A DNA stretch of 64,000 nt from Lingula anatina (lineage: Eukaryota > Brachiopoda > Lingulata > Lingulida > Lingulidae): positions 1,478,992 to 1,542,991 of the forward strand of contig NW_019775524.1 in the NCBI RefSeq assembly GCF_001039355.2. Reading direction: 5' to 3'. Both the position numbers and the translations under genes were made by a program. Below are positions 57,700 through 64,000 of this stretch, piece by piece. Each line of letters opens with the position of its first letter. Within the stretch, counting starts at the first letter, position 1. The notes under the pieces were generated by a model, which was not told where the DNA came from, searched no databases, and worked only from the letters and a program-made list of their open reading frames with translations.

Positions 57700-60625
57700 C
57701 AGTAAATTGGCAATTATAAGTGGGGCAAAAGTGTATGTTTATTCTGCCCCTTTTCTGCTTTATTTGGCTTTTTTGCGTGTGCATTCCTTCGCAAACATCG
57801 GGACGTGCGTGGAACCAAGCCTTGGAATCCTAACTAATCTCTTGAGTAAACTGATCATGACTGACCTGTACTTGTGTTGCTCTGTAGTGCGTGTATGACC
57901 GTGTTTTAGCACTGTGTTATCAACCGGTGCAGATTGTGCTATTTGTTCCTGTTATTTTTAATGAGTCGGTGGAGGAAAAGTAGCCTAGCCTGTTCATACT
58001 AAGAGTAAAAATTGTTCACAATAAGGTCGCGCGACAAGGTTATTTTCAGTTGCACTCTGGATTACGCACGCTTGCTCCGCAAGGTGTCGCCTGTGGAGGG
58101 GGGGGGGGGCAGCACAGCCCATGTGGTTACTGTGACGAAGGTGACAAGTACTTCCGAATATTTTTCATAACTGTCATTATTCCTCATTCTATTCACAAAT
58201 TTGATATTTACGGCAATGGAGAATGTGGCACTGGCAAAAGTGGGTCTAGGTGCGCACAGGTGTCCCCAACATTAACCGCTGCCAGAGAATCCCGAAGCAT
58301 TAAACTACACAACCTGTAGATATTGGAAATTTGGCCAAAGTTAAGCAAATGAGGCTTTATTAGATTTGGGTAGAAATAGAGAGGAATGTCCAGTGACATG
58401 CCAACCCCCAAACACCCCATTTCCATAGATTAGATCGACCTACTTTAGATCGACCTAACTCCCTGGGGGTTCACGCTAAATAGCTGTCAGCCGGGCGGAC
58501 ACGAAAGTTAATTACCCTCTTGCAGCTTGTAGTAGGCGAGACGGACATTTAAGTCGGATTATCAGAATCTGAAAGTAATCTAGTGAGACTCCCCGCGGGG
58601 ATAGAGTGATCTAAAATCTATGGGAACAGAGCCTTAGTTTAAGTCTTGGCCTTTGACACCTGTAACGCACACTTAGTCAAGAATCTGAACAAATCAACGT
58701 TGGGCAGGTATGCTTTGTTTTCTACCGGCGTTTTTGTGATTTTATCAACTTGATTGTCCAGTGCCAGACCTTTTGTTCCCAGTAACTAGTAGCAAACTTT
58801 ATCAGATAACAATCTGACACTAACCACGCTGTACTAACAGCGCCGTAAACCCAGTTATCAATGCTGTCATCTCTACCTGTATCTCTACCGGTATTATACC
58901 AGTGGTACGTCCGATATATATATCAGTAAGGAAATATGCTGTGATGCTTATATTTATTTGTAATACGTTAGCATCAACCTGTTCATAAAAACTTGGAACC
59001 TTTCAGTATTATTACACAATAACAGTATATTGACATCATGGGAGTTGTTATGATTAAATGCTTATAAGAAATAATAAAAACAGATTACGTAAAATAAAAA
59101 AAATGAATTAATTTTATTTGAGTTATTTTTTTTCAAACCAATTAATTATCAAACATGAATATTATTTTCAGAAACATCAACATATATTACTGCATTATAA
59201 ATCTGCTGGTACACAAATGTACAGTTCTAAAATGCAAATACCAAGTACCTTTCACACACAAATGATGAGATGTAAATAATCATATGTATAAAGTAGTAAA
59301 AATTTCACAAAATGTGTGTAGGCAAGATATTTCTACAAGTAACCTCATTAATCAGTCAGGAAACCTCATAATGCCCTCAATAAATGTAGAAATTTGAGCA
59401 AGAGAAATTCTACATACATGTGTACAGGCATGACAGATTTACCATATATTGCCACCAACCTCAAACTGAATGGGCATTTTAAAGAACAAAGTGAGTTAAA
59501 AATGAATAAGTAATGAAAACAGATACTGTCATTCTTAATACTGAAAAACAATGGCACTTTGCAGCCTTCACTGCCTCACTATTTGCAAACAATGTTCTAG
59601 TCACTGTCACTGTGTACTTTTGATGAGGCATAGATGCAAGGATAACTCCTTTGAATTATATTGTGGAGGTCTTTTTTGTCATCAATCTGACACATATAAC
59701 CTGAATGTACATATTGCAATTCACACCGCAGCGGCTTGTCTTAGTAAGGACTCAAACAGTTGAAAACTTGTGGCACAGTTTCAGGGACAGGATCACACAA
59801 ACTACCCTTGCAGTGATGATGGATCTACTAGTGCATTATCTATGTCTTGTCCTCCTAGTTTCTCTAATACTATTTCCCCTGATCTATGCTCACATCAATC
59901 TCTACAGCTTCACCAACTTCTACGCAGTTTTTGCATCTGAAAGTATAAAGCAAAAATGTAATAAAGCACTATCAATTTACTTGTTATATATTTATATTTC
60001 AGGGCGAGAGAAAAAAGGCTGAAACCGCATATCATAATCAATATAATTGAAAATCAAATATGTATAATCAAATAGCTTTAATTGCACATACTAGTGATGA
60101 TTTAATCTTTTAAAATTCAGCATGAATTTTGACTCTCTCTTGTTAAAGCATGGCCACTTTATCAAAATGTGCTTGATCAAATAATAATAATGATAATAAT
60201 AATAACCTGCACACATGATGTAATGGTCAACTGCCACAAAAATGAGTTGATATGTACTTGGTAGCCTGAGAAATAATATCAGGTATTAATTTGAGCAGCA
60301 ATAATAGCAATAATACCACAGAGTTATCAACGACACAAGCATATGATATGGTGTTATATAGCAAAATTTCATGCATAACTTGCTGTCGCCGTGTCCTCCT
60401 CAAACTATCGTGCACATCAGCTTTTGATTTTCAATGTCATCAAAATGTTACATTGTTGTTAGTAAGATCTGTGTATCTGCTATTCAAATAGTATCATTTG
60501 GAAAATAACTTAAAAATTTAATTATGCTTTTGCAACACGAAATTATCATTAACTTTGCCGGTTCACGTGTACACAGTACCTTGCTATCAATGCTGCTCTT
60601 TTCTCCCCAACTCGCCACTGACAGG
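57700..60625. other. Spacer right of IFT25
   Basis: AT-rich with no supported gene. It includes MITE family B copy 2 (58421-58627), a G-run at about 58100 and an (AAT)n tract near 60182-60205. Weak minus-strand open stretches with splice-like borders occur at about 59590-59990 and 60237-60300, but stops interrupt every frame; see findings. Confidence 0.55.
58421..58627. mobile_element. MITE family B, copy 2 (inverted relative to copy 1)
   Basis: TTCCATAGATTAGATCGACC at the left and GATCTAAAATCTATGGGAA at the right form the inverted ends. CCTAACTCCCTGGGGGTTCA then CGCTAAAT, and GTAATCTAGTGAGACTCCCC, are the reverse of landmarks in copy 1 at 54582-54790. Confidence 0.75.
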
Positions 60626-60736
60626 CTAACCACATCGTTCCAAAACAAAGTTGGCATGATCCTTTACTTTTGGTGTTGGCAGTTTCTCCCCGGTAACATC
60701 GTCTTCGGTTAAAAACAACGTATCGTATTCACCCAT
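60626..60736 (-). CDS. Possible N-terminal exon of an unidentified protein
   Basis: ATG at 60736 has a strong start context (AAAG before, G after) and opens MGEYDTLFLTEDDVTGEKLP then TPKVKDHANFVLERCG before TAG at 60628-60626. A weak donor, TGTG|GTTAGC, lies just before the stop. The FLTEDDVxGxxL opening followed by a leucine/cysteine helix-like stretch resembles, from memory, the N-terminus of uncharacterised SAP-like proteins common in marine invertebrates. Promoter-type motifs lie directly upstream. No continuing exon could be established, so this could also be a relic or chance. Confidence 0.35.
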   Translation of the reverse strand: MGEYDTLFLTEDDVTGEKLPTPKVKDHANFVLERCG

Positions 60737-60794
60737 CTTTGCATTGCTCCTGTACAAAATGTCCGCTTGCTGCCCCCCAAGGGAAAAATCGTAG

Positions 60795-60850
60795 CACGTG
60801 GCTAGTAACGCAAGACCTGTGACGTATAACGCGCGCGACCTTATTGGCCA
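60795..60850 (-). promoter_or_regulatory. Promoter-like cluster upstream of the 60.7-kb ATG
   Basis: CACGTG (60795-60800), TGACGTA (60820-60826, CRE-like), a CG-rich GCGCGCG, and ATTGG (60843-60847), which reads CCAAT on the minus strand. CpG density is far above the surroundings. Spacing to the ATG at 60736 would allow a 5' UTR of about 50 nt. Confidence 0.4.
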
Positions 60851-61009
60851 TGGGAAATATATAAATTACAACCGAATTCTTACGATGTTGTATGGGCAGT
60901 CGCTGTAGGCCTACACCAAACATTCACATGCTGAAGCATAAAAAAGAACATAATAAAAGTGAATAAATACGAGGTTGTAGGCATACTCAGTGGCCGATTT
61001 GAGGGGAGG

Positions 61010-61265
61010 GGAGGTTCAGGGGTTTTTTGCCCCCCCCCCCCTTCAATATCTGAAAAAAATCACACAAATGGTCCCCTCTTGAATATAGAATTTTGACTAG
61101 CTGAATCATAGTTCTAAACCGTACCTAATGGCACCGCTCGCCCTGTAAAATACCAAAATTTTTCGGGGCCCTTTACCGGGCCCCGAACCCCATGCCAAGG
61201 GGGGGGGGGGGGTCGGCTTCGCATCTGTGACCCCCCTCCCCCCTTCAAATAATCCTGGATACGCC
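61010..61265. repeat. Cluster of poly-C/poly-G runs in a decayed repeat
   Basis: C11 near 61030, G13 near 61200 and CCCCCCTCCCCCC near 61232, separated by a GGGGCCC...GGGCCCC palindrome and ending in AATCCTGGATACGCCCCTG. It looks like remains of dispersed repeats rather than unique sequence; the family is not identified. Confidence 0.5.
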
Positions 61266-61547
61266 CCTGATACAGACAAATATTTGGACCACGAATGGAA
61301 AATAGTTTATTTCATGCTTATTTTACTGTCAGTAGGGTAGCCTACGTGTATCCCCTTCCTATTACAATAGCCCCCCTATTCAGTGACAAGCAAACTTAAA
61401 TCGCTAAAAAATTAATTGCTCTATACAGAAGATTCTCATAATTTTTTCAAACGTTATGCTTGAAGGAGATAAATTAAAGAGCAAAACCAGTGGTGACCGA
61501 ATTTTCAAAGAGATTATTAAAAACGTTTTCACAGCTGGACGTTTTAG

Positions 61548-62599
61548 CCCCATTCACACCTACATGGTTAATCGAGATTAAGGGAATCGCGATTCTAACG
61601 CGCTTAGCTAAATTCACTTTTTTGCGTTCACACATGTAAAAACGAAATCGCGATTTACCTTGCTGGATCTGGTAATTGCAACTGCGCTCCCTAGGGGAGT
61701 CACGGTATATCCTGTTGATCATGCGCAGTAGCTGCCTTCAAGACCATGCTTTCGGTGTGTACGGTGTTATTTTCTGTTTAATACTCTCATCTGCCCAAAT
61801 ATTTAGTTATGCTGCCACTGAGTTTTCAGACCAGTACGTCCTCGTGGCCATTTTGCTGACTGCTAAGAAACTTGAAATTGCGTGGACAGTTTCTTTTCTT
61901 TCACTTTCCAGTCGGCGAATAGATGTATTTAGCTAATGTTTCGTTTCAATAAAGGGAACCGGAGAAGATCAGCATTGGTCAGAATTGTGCCGGAAGTGAC
62001 GTGCAGTGGTGTTAGAAACGAAGCTGAGTGGTCATTTTAACATAGAGGTGAACGGCAGTGAAGACGGGTTGTCGGAGGAAAAAGAAGTTTTCTAAACAAC
62101 ATGGTAAGATAACTCTCTTTTTTTACGCATTTTGGGCAGAGAAAACTTGTAGAAATAATAAATGCATGATATGAAAACGTGACACGGAACTTCAAGGTGC
62201 AAAATCGTGCTTAATCCGGGTCAACTTGTTAAGAAAAAAATGCTGCGTCGACCGCCAGCGCGACAAAAAGCGTAAAGGGGAAATAATTCCCGGGAGTCTA
62301 TAAATCGTTGTCATGTGGAAATTTGGCATTAATATAATCCGATATGTCCATATCTAAGTATTTTTGGGTGTTTTATGGTATGGGCTGCAATTACAACGAT
62401 GTTTTAGAGGTCTTGAAGGACCTTGTGAAAACCAGGAAGTAGTTCGTAACTAACAAGTGGAATGTACCGATCTCCGACTGCTGTGCACAGCTGTATCGAT
62501 TTGGCGTCTCGACTGCGTTCACACTAGAAGCTTTAGCCTACATCGATAGAATCGCGATTTGGGCTTAATCGCGATTGAAAGTGTCTCGTGTGAATGGGG
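61548..62599. mobile_element. About 1.05-kb region bounded by inverted repeats
   Basis: CCCCATTCACAC (61548-61559) and GTGTGAATGGGG (62588-62599) face each other. Inside each end lie AATCGCGATT palindromes (four in total) and a GCGTTCACAC box, in matching inverted order, giving diverged terminal repeats of about 60-100 bp. The middle holds promoter-type motifs and no transposase ORF. It could be one nonautonomous element or two related small elements in opposite orientation. Confidence 0.5.
61720..62103 (+). promoter_or_regulatory. Promoter-like region and possible first exon ending ATG|GTAAGA
   Basis: CATGCGCAG (about 61720-61728, NRF1-like half) and CCGGAAGTGACG (61990-62001, an ETS/CRE composite frequent in animal promoters) precede a stretch free of obvious repeats that ends AACAACATG|GTAAGATAA at 62101-62103. 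This resembles a first exon that stops at its ATG and is followed by a splice donor. The downstream exon is not established. Motif-based. Confidence 0.35.
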
Positions 62600-63411
62600 T
62601 TAGTGTGACAGTAACGTAGGTGTTCTTTTTTGGGGTGAGAAGATTAATTATTTTTTATTATTCATGGTTCCAGGAGACGGTGAAATTTCGATACCAAATC
62701 CTTCACGTGGAACCCTAACATAATCAGACATAGTTTGCAATCTGTGCACTTAATATATTTAAGAGCATGCCTGTGACCTCATTTACGCCTAATTGGGATT
62801 GGGTGTGTAGCCGGGGCTCATGGGGCGCAGCGCTCGAGGCTGCACCACGACCACACCCAAAGTAAAAGATGTAAAGAAAATAAGGGGGAGTGAATAAAAA
62901 AGTGGTCGTATGCGGAATCATCTTCATTACTCAAGGGAGGAGTGATTTTTAAACGAAATGTACTTGAAAGACTTTAAAAAAAATATCTCTGGTTCCGCCT
63001 CGTATTAATACGTGTTCTCCAAGCATCCCCCACCGAAATTCATTCGTAGGCCTACTGTACATGTAGCACTGAATGCGCCATCTCGAGTTTGGGCTTGAGT
63101 TTGGGCTTGGTTTCTTCTTAACCCCCGACGGTATTTTAACGGAATATTATATCCGTAGAATGGCCCATCTCCCCACTGCCCAGCTTATAAAACAAAATGG
63201 TGGTGGTGGGAGGGGGGGGGGGAGGATCCCCAGACACACCGAACCATGTCTCATTCATCATTCACTATTGTACAATTCTGAAAAGTGTAAACGTACGTTA
63301 AGGACACAGAATTTTTCTACGAAATAGTCCAATTAAAAAAATTAGTGATAATATGTGCACTTTATAATGGCATTTTATGTAATACTCCTTTCATTTCTCT
63401 CCTTTTCCCAG

Positions 63412-63444
63412 CGCTGATGGCAAAGGAATAAAATGAAAAACTGC
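63412..63444 (+). other. Possible 33-nt exon (plus strand)
   Basis: A strong acceptor, TTCTCTCCTTTTCCCAG, and a perfect donor, GTAAGTATT, bracket 33 nt. Stops occur in all three frames, but ATGAAAAACTGC at its end runs open to the donor, so it could be a 5' UTR exon carrying a start. It could follow the putative first exon at 62.1 kb. Unproven. Confidence 0.3.
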
Positions 63445-63535
63445 GTAAGTATTCCCACGTCCAGTTTGAGTCCAAAGTGTAGAGAAAATATCTGATATCA
63501 ATAAATATAATCAACATCCAGTTAGACTGATAATT

Positions 63536-63541
63536 TTTATT
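63536..63541 (-). terminator. Candidate polyadenylation signal of the Ly6-like gene
   Basis: AATAAA on the minus strand about 210 nt past the stop codon at 63753, a usual 3' UTR distance. Confidence 0.5.
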
Positions 63542-63752
63542 ACTATATCAGCAATTTCCACCTTTCATTTAGGTGTAACATTAATTGTTACTACATAATT
63601 ACAAAAATATAATTACTTATTTAGTATTTCAAAAACGAATAAAAAGAAAAATGAGAGTTTGCAAAACTTCGATCGTTTCTAAACATTTCACGTTCCAACT
63701 ACCAAAAAATGTTGATCGCACAAGGTTATCTGAGGCCGCCGTTTTCTTTCTG

Positions 63753-63949
63753 TTACATCTTTCCGAGGAGGAATGCTGCGAAGGTGGACATCAGTCCCAT
63801 AACAAGCAGACTGCTGGACACTGTGCCGCTGCCGTTGCAAAGTTCCCCGCTGCACACACACATAATCCCCTTCAAACCCTGTGCAGTCTGCTCCTGGCAA
63901 CCATTGGTCTGGCCGGCAACGGCACATGTGCGAGCGACGGTCTGGACTT
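63753..63949 (-). CDS. Terminal exon of a Ly6/uPAR-type (quiver-like) GPI-anchored protein, partial
   Basis: Acceptor TTATCTGTTTGCAG ends at 63950, and the exon starts in phase 1 and runs 64 codons to TAA. It encodes the end of a three-finger domain: two spaced cysteines, then GIMCVCSGELCNG, whose CxC...LCNG ending is the Ly6 hallmark, and a hydrophobic tail (SSSLLVMGLMSTFAAFLLG) of the kind removed on GPI attachment. Earlier exons, with signal peptide and first fingers, lie beyond the right edge. Ly6 proteins sit on the outer cell surface; in quiver/sleepless relatives they modulate channels and receptors. The precise function here is unknown. Confidence 0.8.
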
Positions 63950-64000
63950 CTGCAAACAGATAAAATAGAACTTCTGCAGAATTCTGCATTTGTCAAAAAC

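Noticed and set aside
59705-60022. 105-codon plus-strand open frame with a hydrophobic middle, possible membrane protein
   Set aside because: No start or splice context, and no conserved residues. The minus strand is at least as protein-like here.
1-64000. Retrotransposon or viral coding remnants
   Set aside because: No reverse transcriptase, integrase, gag, transposase or viral protein motif was seen in any frame; mobile DNA here is short and noncoding.

Overview
This is an animal nuclear-genome window. It has long AT-rich introns with GT-AG splice sites, polyadenylation signals, microsatellites and many short inverted-repeat transposon remnants. The gene content is conserved across bilaterians. 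The organism is probably a slowly evolving marine invertebrate; frequent TAGGCCTA palindromes and GLIS motifs close to the vertebrate ones make an echinoderm, hemichordate or cephalochordate plausible, but the sequence does not settle this.

The left two thirds hold one large minus-strand gene, an orthologue of the vertebrate zinc-finger transcription factors GLIS1/GLIS3. Nine coding exons (37849 down to 5441) join in consistent phase to give a predicted 1028-residue protein. It carries an N-terminal GLI/GLIS motif, a PPPPY motif, five GLI-type C2H2 fingers, a Q-rich region and a conserved C-terminus. Its 3' UTR probably runs to about 2.3 kb, where it converges with the likely 3' end of an unseen plus-strand neighbour (1-1763). 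A noncoding 5' exon must lie upstream of 37853; a promoter-like cluster at 46.64-46.71 kb is one candidate.

The second gene, also minus strand (56199 down to 52537), is IFT25 (HSPB11), a 140-residue intraflagellar transport subunit in four coding exons. Its first two exons appear twice, on either side of a single n, which looks like an assembly redundancy. A similar n-flanked duplication lies at 47.5-49.3 kb. GLIS and IFT25 are direct neighbours here, and human GLIS1 and HSPB11 are recalled to map to the same band, 1p32.3, so this may be an ancient gene neighbourhood.

The right end (57.7-64 kb) holds a possible minus-strand N-terminal exon at 60.7 kb, a plus-strand promoter-like region with an ETS/CRE composite at 62.0 kb, and the last exon of a Ly6/quiver-like GPI-anchored protein (63949-63753, minus). 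Scattered through introns and spacers are MITE-like hairpins, including two families with two copies each, one 322-bp hairpin with a 5-bp target-site duplication inside a GLIS intron, and one 128-bp element with a 10-bp target-site duplication.
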